Under the pieces are notes generated by a model. The model ran no database searches. It saw only the letters and a program-made list of their open reading frames with translations, and had not been told where the DNA came from. A stretch of DNA of 64,000 nucleotides, from positions 42,829 through 106,828 of the forward strand of contig CAYQSU010000002.1 in the NCBI GenBank assembly GCA_964420325.1. Reading direction: 5' to 3'. Origin of the DNA: CAYQSU01 sp964420325 (GTDB lineage: Bacteria > Pseudomonadota > Alphaproteobacteria > Rhodospirillales > Defluviicoccaceae). Made by a program: the position numbers and the translations under genes. Positions within the stretch are counted from its first letter, which is position 1. Each line of letters starts with the position of its first letter. Shown here in pieces: positions 38,303 to 45,964 of this stretch.

Positions 38303-39244
38303 ATGCGGTTTGAGCCCGCCTACGTGAGGCTGTCCGAGAGCGGCGAGCTTGCCCTGCGCGCGAAGGCGGCGCGCCGGCACCTGGAATCTTGCGATCTCTG
38401 CGCCCGTTACTGCCGGGTCGACCGGCTGCGTGGCACGCAGGGTGCTGTCTGCCGCACCGGCGAGCGGGCGGTGGTCAGCTCGTTCGGCCCGCACCACGGC
38501 GAGGAGTCGCCGCTCAGCGGCTGGCGTGGATCGGGAACGATCTTCTTCTCGTGGTGCAATCTCCGCTGTCTCTACTGCCAGAACCACGAGATCAGCTGGG
38601 AGGGAGAGGGACGGGAGGTTTCGGCCGGCGAGCTCGCCGGGATGATGCTCTCGCTGCAGCGTCAGGGCTGTCACAACATCAACCTCGTGAGCCCGAGCCA
38701 CGTGGTGGCGCAGATCCTGGAGGCGCTGACGCTCGCCGCGGCCGGCGGCCTCCGCCTTTCGGTCGTGTACAACACCGGCGGCTACGACAGCCTCGAGGCG
38801 TTGGCCCTCCTTGACGGCGTCATCGACATCTACATGCCTGACCTCAAGTACGGCACGTCCGCGGCCGCGCGGAAGTATTCGAAGGTGCGCGACTACGCCG
38901 AGGCCAATCAGAGGGCGGTCAAGGAGATGCACCGGCAGGTGGGCAATCTCGTCCTTGACGAGCGGGGCCTCGCGGTTCGCGGCCTCCTGGTCCGCCACCT
39001 GGTGCTGCCCAACGACCTTGCCGGCACGGACGTGGTTCTGCGCTTCGTCGCCGGCGAGATCTCGCGAAACACCTACGTCAACATCATGGGCCAGTACAGA
39101 CCCTGCTACCGCGCCGACGAGTATCCGGAGCTGAACCGGCGGCCGACGGCGAGCGAGATCAGCGAAGCGCTTGCTCTCGCCGCGCGCCACGGTCTCGCCC
39201 GGCTCGACGAGCGGAGGCCGACGCGCTGGCTGACCGGGTGGTAG
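38303..39244 (+). CDS. PflA-like radical SAM protein (COG1313)
   Basis: A 313-residue radical SAM protein resembling pyruvate-formate-lyase activating enzymes of the COG1313 group. The cluster motif is FSWCNLRCLYCQNHEIS near residues 88-104; an extra cysteine set precedes it (CDLCARYCRVDR near 30-41, then C at about 50), typical of this group. SAM-binding and product segments follow (VYNTGGYDSLEAL, DIYMPDLKYG, LPNDLAGT, NIMGQYRPCYRA). No glycyl-radical enzyme is adjacent, so the substrate is unknown. It starts 15 bp after the cyclase gene, preceded by AGGAGG, and may be in its operon. Confidence 0.87.
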   Translation: MRFEPAYVRLSESGELALRAKAARRHLESCDLCARYCRVDRLRGTQGAVCRTGERAVVSSFGPHHGEESPLSGWRGSGTIFFSWCNLRCLYCQNHEISWEGEGREVSAGELAGMMLSLQRQGCHNINLVSPSHVVAQILEALTLAAAGGLRLSVVYNTGGYDSLEALALLDGVIDIYMPDLKYGTSAAARKYSKVRDYAEANQRAVKEMHRQVGNLVLDERGLAVRGLLVRHLVLPNDLAGTDVVLRFVAGEISRNTYVNIMGQYRPCYRADEYPELNRRPTASEISEALALAARHGLARLDERRPTRWLTGW

Positions 39245-39418
39245 AACCGGTGCTCCTGTCGGAGCCGAGGGAGAACCGGCTCTGCCGGCTCGGCCGCAGG
39301 GTTGCGGGTTTCTGCGGCCTTTACCATCACACCGACATCCACGACATCGAGGCGGCGGCCGGGCGCTGCCTCTCCTTGGTCATAGGGGTCCGCGTTCTGC
39401 TTGGGATGCCCCGGTTCC

Positions 39419-40855
39419 ATGTCTCCCTCTGGCGGCAATAGCCGGGAGCCCCCCGGGCAGCCGGCGACCGGGCGAGCGCCCGTCGCCTTGCCGCGGGCGC
39501 ACCTGATCGCTGCCATCCTGATCGCGTCGCTGATCACCGTCTTTCAGGTGGCCAAGCGGGAGCCGACGATGCCGCTGGCCGACGCCCACGGCTACGCCTC
39601 GATTGCTTACGACATCCATCGCTTCGGCATCTTCACCGACGGCTCCGAGGTCAAGCCGTGGCCGCCCGCGGAACCGAGGCACGGAACGTTCGTCGGGCCG
39701 CTCTATCCGGCGTTGGTCGCCGGCCTGATCGCGCTCGAGCCGTCGGCGGCGGACGCGCTGGAGTGCGTTCTGGTCCATCGCGAGAAGGCCGTCGAGGCCG
39801 GTTGCCCGACTGTCTTCGGACTGATCGTACCCGGCCAGACGGTCCTCGCGATCGTCTCCGCCGTCTTGGTGTTCGCCGCTGCTTGGATCGTCTGCCGGTC
39901 TCTCCCTTGCGCGTGGCTCGCCATGCTGCTGGCGCTGGCGACAGGAGAGTACGCCTACTATGCAAGGCAGTTCTTGACCGAGAACCTGACCTTTCCTTTG
40001 ATCACGGCGGCCTCGATCCTGATGGTGCTGGCTTGGCGGCGGGAAGCGCCCCTGCTGGCGCTGGCGGCGGGGGTCGCGCTCGGGCTGGCGGCGCTGGTCC
40101 GCCCGTCCTTCGCCTATCTCGCTTACGCAACCGCGGCCGCGGCGGCGATCGCACTGCCCTTGGCGAGGGGAACGCGGCCCTCGCGGGCGACAGCCATGGT
40201 CCTCGCGCTGGCTTTCGGCTACGCCGCCGCGGTCGCGCCGTGGATCGTCCGCAACTGGGTCGAGTTCGGTATCGCCGACATCACCTCCGGCTACTCCGGC
40301 CACACGCTCGCCCAGCGCGTCGCCTACAACGCCATGACCTGGCCCGAGTGGCTGGTCGCGTTCGTCTACTGGCTCCCCGACTTCGGCGACAGTCTGGCGA
40401 CGGCGCTGTTCGACGAGCACCTCTATCGGCGGCTCTCCTTCGACCATCCCGAGAGCTTCTATCGCCATGCCGCCACCACGCTCTACCGCGAGGCGTTGGC
40501 GGCGGCCGGGAGCCCTGGGGCGCTCGCCGGATACCTCATCGACACCCACGTGCTCGCCGATCCCATGAAGCACCTCGCCGTCACCCTGGCGCTTGCCTGG
40601 CGGGGCGTGTGGGTGGCCAAGTACTGGGGTCTTGTCACCGTCGCCTGCTTCGTCCCGGCTGCGGTCGTGGCCGTCCGGCGTCGGTGGTGGGAGTTCCTCG
40701 TGCTGGCCTTCCCCGCTTGGTTCATGCTCGGTTTCCACGCCTTCGTCTCCGTCAACGTCGTCCGCTACAACCTGATCCTGATCCCCTGCCTCGCCACCGC
40801 CGCCGGCTGGGTCCTCACGAACGCGAGCCGGCGGCTCGCAAAACGAGAGTATTGA
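39419..40855 (+). CDS. Polytopic membrane protein, GT39/GT-C-like glycosyltransferase
   Basis: A 478-residue integral membrane protein with about ten hydrophobic spans. The first loop carries the pattern MPLADAHGYASIAYDIHRFG, with an Asp in the position of the catalytic loop Asp of GT-C (dolichyl/polyprenyl-phosphate mannosyl-like) transferases, and GTFVGPLYPALVAGLIAL follows as in GT39/ArnT-like proteins. The remainder is consistent with lipid-phosphate-sugar-dependent transfer. Specificity is unknown. The start at ATG 39419 is preferred; an in-frame TTG lies six codons upstream. A 174-bp gap with no recognised gene precedes it. Confidence 0.65.
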   Translation: MSPSGGNSREPPGQPATGRAPVALPRAHLIAAILIASLITVFQVAKREPTMPLADAHGYASIAYDIHRFGIFTDGSEVKPWPPAEPRHGTFVGPLYPALVAGLIALEPSAADALECVLVHREKAVEAGCPTVFGLIVPGQTVLAIVSAVLVFAAAWIVCRSLPCAWLAMLLALATGEYAYYARQFLTENLTFPLITAASILMVLAWRREAPLLALAAGVALGLAALVRPSFAYLAYATAAAAAIALPLARGTRPSRATAMVLALAFGYAAAVAPWIVRNWVEFGIADITSGYSGHTLAQRVAYNAMTWPEWLVAFVYWLPDFGDSLATALFDEHLYRRLSFDHPESFYRHAATTLYREALAAAGSPGALAGYLIDTHVLADPMKHLAVTLALAWRGVWVAKYWGLVTVACFVPAAVVAVRRRWWEFLVLAFPAWFMLGFHAFVSVNVVRYNLILIPCLATAAGWVLTNASRRLAKREY

Positions 40856-40938
40856 CGAAAGGAACAATTTTAGCGATTATTTAACCAACGAAGGCGCCGG
40901 GCCGCCTCGCGGCCGGCCGGCAACAGAGGAGCGGGACC

Positions 40939-41268
40939 GTGATCAGGCTCGTCGCGCTTGTGGTCGTTGCCATGGCGATCGTCGCGTCCCGGCAGGGCGC
41001 CGCCGACGTCGCCGTCCTGCACGGCGCCACCACCGAGGTCGTGCCGACCGCGCGCGGCGCCGGCGTCACCGTCCTGCGCGGCACTCCGCCGGCAGCGGCG
41101 GCGGCTCCGGCCGCGCCCGCGGCACGACGGGTCACCATACGGCCCGGTGCGATTGCGGCGGGCGGCGACACCCTCTGGCTGATCGATCGCCGCGGCCGGA
41201 TGTTCGGCTGCTGGCTGCAGGGGACGGGCTACGTCGGAGAGCTGAAGGTCAGCTGCAGCCGCCCCTGA
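40939..41268 (+). CDS. Small exported protein of unknown function
   Basis: I do not recognise the family. The 109-residue product has a signal peptide (LVALVVVAMAIVASRQGAA) and an Ala/Pro-rich middle. The C-terminal part (about residues 66-107: IRPGAIAAGGDTLWLIDRRGRMFGCWLQGTGYVGELKVSCSR) has two cysteines that could form a disulfide in the periplasm. The GTG start has GAGGAG at 40926-40931, 7 nt upstream, which supports translation. It stands alone between the membrane glycosyltransferase-like gene and a convergent DUF4863 gene. Confidence 0.6.
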   Translation: MIRLVALVVVAMAIVASRQGAADVAVLHGATTEVVPTARGAGVTVLRGTPPAAAAAPAAPAARRVTIRPGAIAAGGDTLWLIDRRGRMFGCWLQGTGYVGELKVSCSRP

Positions 41269-41294
41269 GGCGCGAGTGAGCGCACTCCCTCTAC

Positions 41295-41759
41295 CTACTT
41301 GGTGAAGTCGATCCGCCCGCCGGGCAGGAGGTAGAGCACCAGCGCCTCGCCGTCGGTCACCGTCGGGTGATGGGCGGAGCCGGGCGGGTAGACGCACCAG
41401 CCGGCGCCGTGGCCGTCGAACCTGGCCGTCGGCGTGACCGGCATGGTCATGCAGATCTCGCCGTTGGGGTGACTGTGGTGCGGGCCGACGATGTCCTTGA
41501 GATCGACGACGTCGACGCTGAGATCGTGGGTGTCGGGGCCCGCCTCGATGACGCGCCCGAAGCGGCGACCTTCGCCGCCCTGGCTGCACATCCAGCCGGC
41601 GGCGATGGCGTCGTGACAAGCGGACTCGATCGCCTTGAACTCCGTGCCCCCGGGCGGAAACCGGCGATTGAGCTCGTCGGCAAGCGCGGCGTCGATCGGA
41701 TTGCCGGCGATGGCGCCGGCGACCGGCTTGATCAGCTCCTTGAACTCGTCCACGGTCAC
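41295..41759 (-). CDS. DUF4863 protein, 4-hydroxylaminobenzoate lyase-like
   Basis: A 154-residue protein of the DUF4863 family, whose characterised members (PnbB) convert 4-hydroxylaminobenzoate to protocatechuate and ammonia. Family blocks visible are the N-terminal helical region, RFGRVIEAGPDTHDLSVDVV, DIVGPHHSHPNGEICMTMPV with its clustered His/Glu, and WCVYPPGSAHHPTVTDGEALVLYLLPGGRIDF. No nitroreductase or protocatechuate pathway is nearby, so the natural substrate may differ. Confidence 0.75.
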   Translation of the reverse strand: MTVDEFKELIKPVAGAIAGNPIDAALADELNRRFPPGGTEFKAIESACHDAIAAGWMCSQGGEGRRFGRVIEAGPDTHDLSVDVVDLKDIVGPHHSHPNGEICMTMPVTPTARFDGHGAGWCVYPPGSAHHPTVTDGEALVLYLLPGGRIDFTK

Positions 41760-41834
41760 GACGTCCTCCTCCCTTCGGTTCGATCAGGGCAGCTCCGCGC
41801 CGGCCGGCGAATGAGTTCGGCCGACGACAGGATA

Positions 41835-43403
41835 TCAGGCGGGACGACCGGCCGCGACCCCGTCGTCGCCGACGCGAGCGGTGACTGAGCCGTCGGACGC
41901 GGGAAGAAGCCTGTAGACGCTCACCGGCTTCGTGCGCCCGCGAAGGACGATCTCGCCCATCGCCGCCAGGGGATAGGCGCGGCGAAGCCGGGCCGCGGTC
42001 TCGCCCGAGATCAGAACGTCGGTTCCCGTCTCTTTGTTCAGCGCTTCGAGCCGGGCGGCGAGGTTCACCGCATCGCCGTGCACGGTGTAGCTGAGCCGGT
42101 CCTCGGAGCCGACGGCACCGGCGATGACGTCGCCGGTGTTGATGCCGATGCGAACGCGCACGGGGATGCCGGCGAAGGTCTTGCTCGCGAGCAGGCGCTG
42201 TAGCTCCTGCGCCGCCGTCACTGCGTGATCGGCGTGCTCGGGATCGGGTACCGGGACGTTGAAGGTGACCAGCATGGCATCGCCCTGGAACTGGTTGACG
42301 ACGCCGCCCGCCTGCCTGATCGGCTCAATGGCAGCGGTGAAGTAGGCGTTGAGCATGGCCAGCACGGCCTCGGGCGGATGGCTCTCGGCAATGCGGGTGA
42401 ACCCCTCGATGTCGGCGTAAAGGATAGTGGCCGTCGCGGTCCTGGGCACCAGCGTCCCGTTGCCGTCCAAGAGCGCCGCCGCAACCCTCTCGGGCAGGAA
42501 GCGGCCGAAGGTCTCGCGGATGAACTCGCGTTCCCTGAGGCCGTCCACCATGTCGTTGAAGCGCTGGCTGAGAACTCCCAGCTCGTCGGTGGATATGACC
42601 GGTGCGCGGACGGAGAGATCGCCGGCCCGGACGGCACGAATGGCCGCGACGAGGCTGCCGATGGGACGAAGCACGCTGCGGCTGACAAAGACCAGGGTGA
42701 CGGCGACGAGGAACAGGGACGCGAGCAGGTCGAGCATGATGGTCTGCTCGATGGCAAGCCCCTGTGCGGCGCGCAGGGGACGGAACAGGGTCAGGTCGAG
42801 GATGATCAGCGCGTTGGGAAGAACCGCCACCGCGGTGAACGCCAGCAACAGCTTGTGCAGAATGCGGCCGTCCGAAGACGGCATGCTGGCACCGCGGGCC
42901 GCCAGCTCCTGCCGGAGATCCTGCGCACAATCGCTGACGACGAAGTAGATGTAGACGGCGTAGTAGACGACGTAGACGATGGCGAACCAGGCGACGGCGG
43001 CGGCCTGCAGGGTCAAGGGAATGTTGTCCAAGTGGGCGCCCGCGGGCATGAAGACACCGAGAGAGAAGGCAGCCGCGCAGTAGGCCAGGGTGACGAGGGC
43101 CGCCCACCCGGCGGCGAGCTTCGGCAACACCGTCAGCCGAGCGACCGCCGGTCCGGCGGTGCCGGATCCATTCACGAACGCGGCGATCGGACGGTACAGA
43201 ACGAGACCGCCCAGGAAGTTCAGAAGCCCGAGGGTCGCGAGGTTGGCCAGTAGGTCCTGCGGCAGCACGTCGATGCGGCCGGAAACCGCGATGAAGATGC
43301 CGGTGATGACCAGATCCACAGCGGACAGACTGGTCATCGACATGCTGAGCCGAAACGCCATGAGGCCGGTTCGTCGATCTGGTTCCGGAGTCGGGCGAGG
43401 CAT
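41835..43403 (-). CDS. Membrane class III nucleotide cyclase with HAMP domain
   Basis: A 522-residue protein with about six membrane spans (residues 28-250), a HAMP linker (SVLRPIGSLVAAIRAVRAGDLSVR near 242-265) and a C-terminal class III cyclase domain (about 310-500). Metal Asp residues are intact (ILYADIEGFT; FQGDAMLV), as is the Asn/Arg pair (VNLAARLE). However the substrate-choosing Lys is replaced (NQFQGD instead of DKFxGD) and the partner position is Ala (HGDAVN). That leaves ATP versus GTP preference undecided. An alternative start 14 codons in (43361) would remove the charged N-terminus. Confidence 0.85.
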   Translation of the reverse strand: MPRPTPEPDRRTGLMAFRLSMSMTSLSAVDLVITGIFIAVSGRIDVLPQDLLANLATLGLLNFLGGLVLYRPIAAFVNGSGTAGPAVARLTVLPKLAAGWAALVTLAYCAAAFSLGVFMPAGAHLDNIPLTLQAAAVAWFAIVYVVYYAVYIYFVVSDCAQDLRQELAARGASMPSSDGRILHKLLLAFTAVAVLPNALIILDLTLFRPLRAAQGLAIEQTIMLDLLASLFLVAVTLVFVSRSVLRPIGSLVAAIRAVRAGDLSVRAPVISTDELGVLSQRFNDMVDGLREREFIRETFGRFLPERVAAALLDGNGTLVPRTATATILYADIEGFTRIAESHPPEAVLAMLNAYFTAAIEPIRQAGGVVNQFQGDAMLVTFNVPVPDPEHADHAVTAAQELQRLLASKTFAGIPVRVRIGINTGDVIAGAVGSEDRLSYTVHGDAVNLAARLEALNKETGTDVLISGETAARLRRAYPLAAMGEIVLRGRTKPVSVYRLLPASDGSVTARVGDDGVAAGRPA

Positions 43404-43447
43404 CGACGACCGGGCGGCATCAGCCGCAGGGCGGACGGAGCCCCGGA

Positions 43448-43487
43448 CACGCCGAAGGCCCGGCTGGGCCGGGCCTCCCCAGGCGTG
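43448..43487. terminator. Strong hairpin between sodB and the cyclase gene
   Basis: A perfect 9-bp stem (AGGCCCGGC/GCCGGGCCT, 43456-43464 and 43468-43476) with a TGG loop is extended by an outer 6-bp stem (CACGCC at 43448 with GGCGTG at 43482). It lies 31 bp past the sodB stop in the direction of sodB transcription, where an end signal is expected. No T run follows, so it may act through pausing or Rho. Confidence 0.5.
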
Positions 43488-43506
43488 CCGTGGCCGATTC
43501 CCGGTC

Positions 43507-44106
43507 TCAAGCCTTCGCCAGGTTGTCGGCGACGAAGCTCCAGTTGACCAGGTGGTCGAGAAATGCCTGCACGTAGTCGGGCCGCCGGTTCTGATAATCG
43601 AGATAGTAGGCGTGCTCCCACACGTCGCAGGTCAGAAGCGCGACCTGCCCGTGTACCATCGGCGTGTCGGCGTTACCCGTCTTGGTCACCTTCAGCTTGC
43701 CGTTCTCGGCGACCAGCCAGCCCCAGCCGCTGCCGAACTGGGTGACGCACGCGGCCTTGAACTCCTCCTTGAACGTATCCAAGGAACCGAACGCAGAGGC
43801 GATGGCGGAGGCCAAATCCCCGGTCGGCGCGCCGCCGCCACCCGGCTTCATGCAGTGCCAATAGAAGGTGTGATTCCACACCTGGGCGGCATTGTTGAAG
43901 ATGCCGGTCTTGGATGCATCGCCGGCCGCCGCCTTGATCACCGCCTCGAGGCTTGCGGAGGCCAGCGCCGTGTCCTTGGTCAGGTTGTTGAGGTTGACGA
44001 CGTAAGCGTTGTGATGTTTGCCGTGATGAAATTCGAGGGTGTTCGGAGAGATGTGGGGTTCGAGCGCGTTCTTCGCGTACGGCAGAGCGGGAAGTTCAAA
44101 AGCCAT
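43507..44106 (-). CDS. sodB: Superoxide dismutase, iron type
   Basis: Cytosolic enzyme converting superoxide to oxygen and hydrogen peroxide. The 199 residues open MAFELPALPYAKNALEPHIS, with metal ligands at His27 (FHHGKHH), the His of WNHTFYW near residue 74, and Asp/His of DVWEHAYYLDY near 157-161. AAQVWNH with Gln in the second sphere favours iron over manganese. The ATG begins this conserved N-terminus; the open frame upstream is unrelated. Confidence 0.96.
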   Translation of the reverse strand: MAFELPALPYAKNALEPHISPNTLEFHHGKHHNAYVVNLNNLTKDTALASASLEAVIKAAAGDASKTGIFNNAAQVWNHTFYWHCMKPGGGGAPTGDLASAIASAFGSLDTFKEEFKAACVTQFGSGWGWLVAENGKLKVTKTGNADTPMVHGQVALLTCDVWEHAYYLDYQNRRPDYVQAFLDHLVNWSFVADNLAKA

Positions 44107-44198
44107 GGAGTCCTCGCTTCCTATCCCTTTGCTGGCGGTGGCTTGTAGATATGGGCGCGGGCCGGCGATTGAAAGGGGAACGGCACGCGAATGCCACT

Positions 44199-45059
44199 TC
44201 AGCGTCGGCCGAGCAGGGTCGCCGGCAGAAAGACGCTCCACTTGCATCGGAGCCGTTCCCAGCGCGTCAGCTCCACCCGGCGCTCGAGAAGATCCTGTGT
44301 GCGCATCCGCTCGGCGAGCGGCCGCGCACGGCACAGGGCGATCCGCGCCTCGCCCCTGAGCGCGGTCGAGCGGAGCAGGTTCGGCAGCGGCTCGGCGGCG
44401 TCGAGCAGACGGTCGACGCCATCCAGCACCCGGTCCAGCACGGCCCGCGTCTGTCCCTTCGCCGAGGGCGCCCTCAGGTGGAACGCCGAAATCTTGGCAT
44501 CCTCGAGAAACTGCTCCGGAATGCACAGGCGGTTGAGCGGCACCGTCGGATCGTGACAGGTGCGGAGCCGTTTGAGGATCCGAACCGCCGCGCACAGCGC
44601 GTCCGCCGCCGGCGCGCAGGCGGCGGCGTCCTCTGAGTGCAGATCGAGCAGATGGCGCCCGACCGGCGCGGCGGCGAGAGCACAGTAGTCGAGGAGATCG
44701 GCCCAAGTGGCACGGAAGAGGCCGAGGACGTCCTCCTTGCCGGCCTGAAGAATGCGGCGCGCGTGCGTCGCGCCGACGCCGGTGGCGGCGATGCTGTCGC
44801 CCATTGCACGCGAGACGCCTCTCGCTTGGTCTGACCAGTCGGCCTCGGCGCGCCGGTCGAGCGCAGCCTCGAGGATCTCGAGACGAGCGATCTTCTCGGG
44901 GCGTCCGAGCCACGGCGTGCCGGCGATCTCGTCGGCCAGCCGCACGAAGGCCGCGAAAGCGAGAACGTGCGGGCGGAGCGACGCAGAGTACAGCCCCGGG
45001 GTCAGCGAGAAATCCGCATCGGCGCCCCTCTGCAGGAGCTCGATCGGCGTGGGGGTCAT
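44199..45059 (-). CDS. Degenerate squalene/phytoene synthase-family protein
   Basis: A 286-residue protein with the all-helical squalene/phytoene synthase fold pattern: SASLRPHVLAFAAFVRLADE, DLLDYCALAAAPVGRHLLDLH and the NRLCIPEQFL stretch align with HpnC-like enzymes. Both catalytic Asp motifs are eroded: the first reads ADEIAG rather than DDxxD, and the second has CHDPTVPLNRLCIP in place of NxLRDxxEDxxxGRxYLP. It is therefore unlikely to condense prenyl diphosphates and may have a structural or binding role. The start at 45059 is a choice; a second ATG at 45092 is possible. It is divergent from the next squalene-synthase-fold gene and lies downstream of none of the hpn genes. Confidence 0.75.
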   Translation of the reverse strand: MTPTPIELLQRGADADFSLTPGLYSASLRPHVLAFAAFVRLADEIAGTPWLGRPEKIARLEILEAALDRRAEADWSDQARGVSRAMGDSIAATGVGATHARRILQAGKEDVLGLFRATWADLLDYCALAAAPVGRHLLDLHSEDAAACAPAADALCAAVRILKRLRTCHDPTVPLNRLCIPEQFLEDAKISAFHLRAPSAKGQTRAVLDRVLDGVDRLLDAAEPLPNLLRSTALRGEARIALCRARPLAERMRTQDLLERRVELTRWERLRCKWSVFLPATLLGRR

Positions 45060-45130
45060 GGTTCCAGGTGCCAGTCGAAGCGATCGGACCATATATCTCA
45101 GATCGGGTACCGACCGGGGACGAAATCGAC

Positions 45131-45964
45131 GTGGCCCGCCTCTCCTATTGTGCCGACCAGGTACGCCGGCTCGATCATGACCGCTTCCTCTGCTCCCTGT
45201 ATGCGCCGCGGGAGCAGCGCGAAGCGCTCGTCGCGCTCTATGCCTTCAACAGCGAGGTCGCGCGCATTCCGGAAGCGGTGAACGAGCCGCTCCTGGGAAG
45301 AATCCGGCTCGAGTGGTGGCGCGAGGCCATCGACGCCGTCTATGCCGGCCGCTCGCCGCGGCATCCGGTGCTCGAGGCGCTTGCCCCCGCCGTCGCGCGC
45401 TACGGTCTTGGCCGCGGCCACTTCGAGCGCCTGCTCGCGGCGCGCGCCCTCGATCTCGAGGAGGGGGCGCCGGCCGATCTTGCCGATCTCGTCGCCTACG
45501 CCGAGGCCGCCTCCGGCTCTCTGACGGCGCTCGCCGTCCAGGTTCTCGCCGGCGACGACGAGGGCGTGCGCGCCGCGGCGCGCGAGGTCGGCACCGCCTG
45601 GGCCCTGGTCGGCCTGATGCGGGCGGTGCCGTTCCACGCGCGGATGCGACGCGTCTATCTGCCCACGGCGCTGAACCGGGATGCCGGCCTCGACGTCCTT
45701 GGTCTGTTCCGGCAGGGTCCCTTGCCCGGGCTCTGCCGCGTCGTCGAGAGGGTGGCCGAGGCGGCGCGAACCCATCTCGCGGCCGCCCGCCGCCACGGCG
45801 TTCCCCGGCGTGCGGTGCCGGCGCTGCTGCTGGCGACGCTCGCCGATCAGGACCTGCGGCGGCTCGAGAGAGCCGGCTTCAATCCGTTCGATCCGAGGGT
45901 GCGGCAATCGGGCGCGGGTCGCGCCTTTCGCCTAGCCCTCAACGCCTCCCGCGGTCGCTTCTGA
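45131..45964 (+). CDS. NDUFAF6-like squalene/phytoene synthase-fold protein
   Basis: A 277-residue member of the alphaproteobacterial group related to mitochondrial complex I assembly factor NDUFAF6. Characteristic are YCADQVRRLDHDRFLCSLYAPREQREAL and LYAFNSEVARIPEAVNEPLLGRIRLEWWREAI; as in that group no DDxxD motif is present, so it should not be a prenyl synthase. The GTG start is picked because GGGGAC lies 9 nt upstream and it begins the conserved region. The last 33 bp overlap the convergent cyclase gene. Its start is 71 bp from that of the divergent degenerate paralog. Confidence 0.85.
   Translation: MARLSYCADQVRRLDHDRFLCSLYAPREQREALVALYAFNSEVARIPEAVNEPLLGRIRLEWWREAIDAVYAGRSPRHPVLEALAPAVARYGLGRGHFERLLAARALDLEEGAPADLADLVAYAEAASGSLTALAVQVLAGDDEGVRAAAREVGTAWALVGLMRAVPFHARMRRVYLPTALNRDAGLDVLGLFRQGPLPGLCRVVERVAEAARTHLAAARRHGVPRRAVPALLLATLADQDLRRLERAGFNPFDPRVRQSGAGRAFRLALNASRGRF

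Noticed and set aside
36202..38313. 703-codon frame on the same strand as the cyclase
   Set aside because: Arg/Ala/Pro-dominated translation without domains; the overlapping cyclase frame contains all conserved motifs.
36806..39190. 794-codon open frame antisense to the CHASE2 cyclase and radical SAM genes
   Set aside because: It spans two clear genes on the opposite strand and shows only shadow-like composition.
39238..39441. 67-codon frame after the radical SAM gene
   Set aside because: It starts inside the preceding gene's end and overlaps the glycosyltransferase start; no similarity, no signal peptide and no ribosome-binding site support it.
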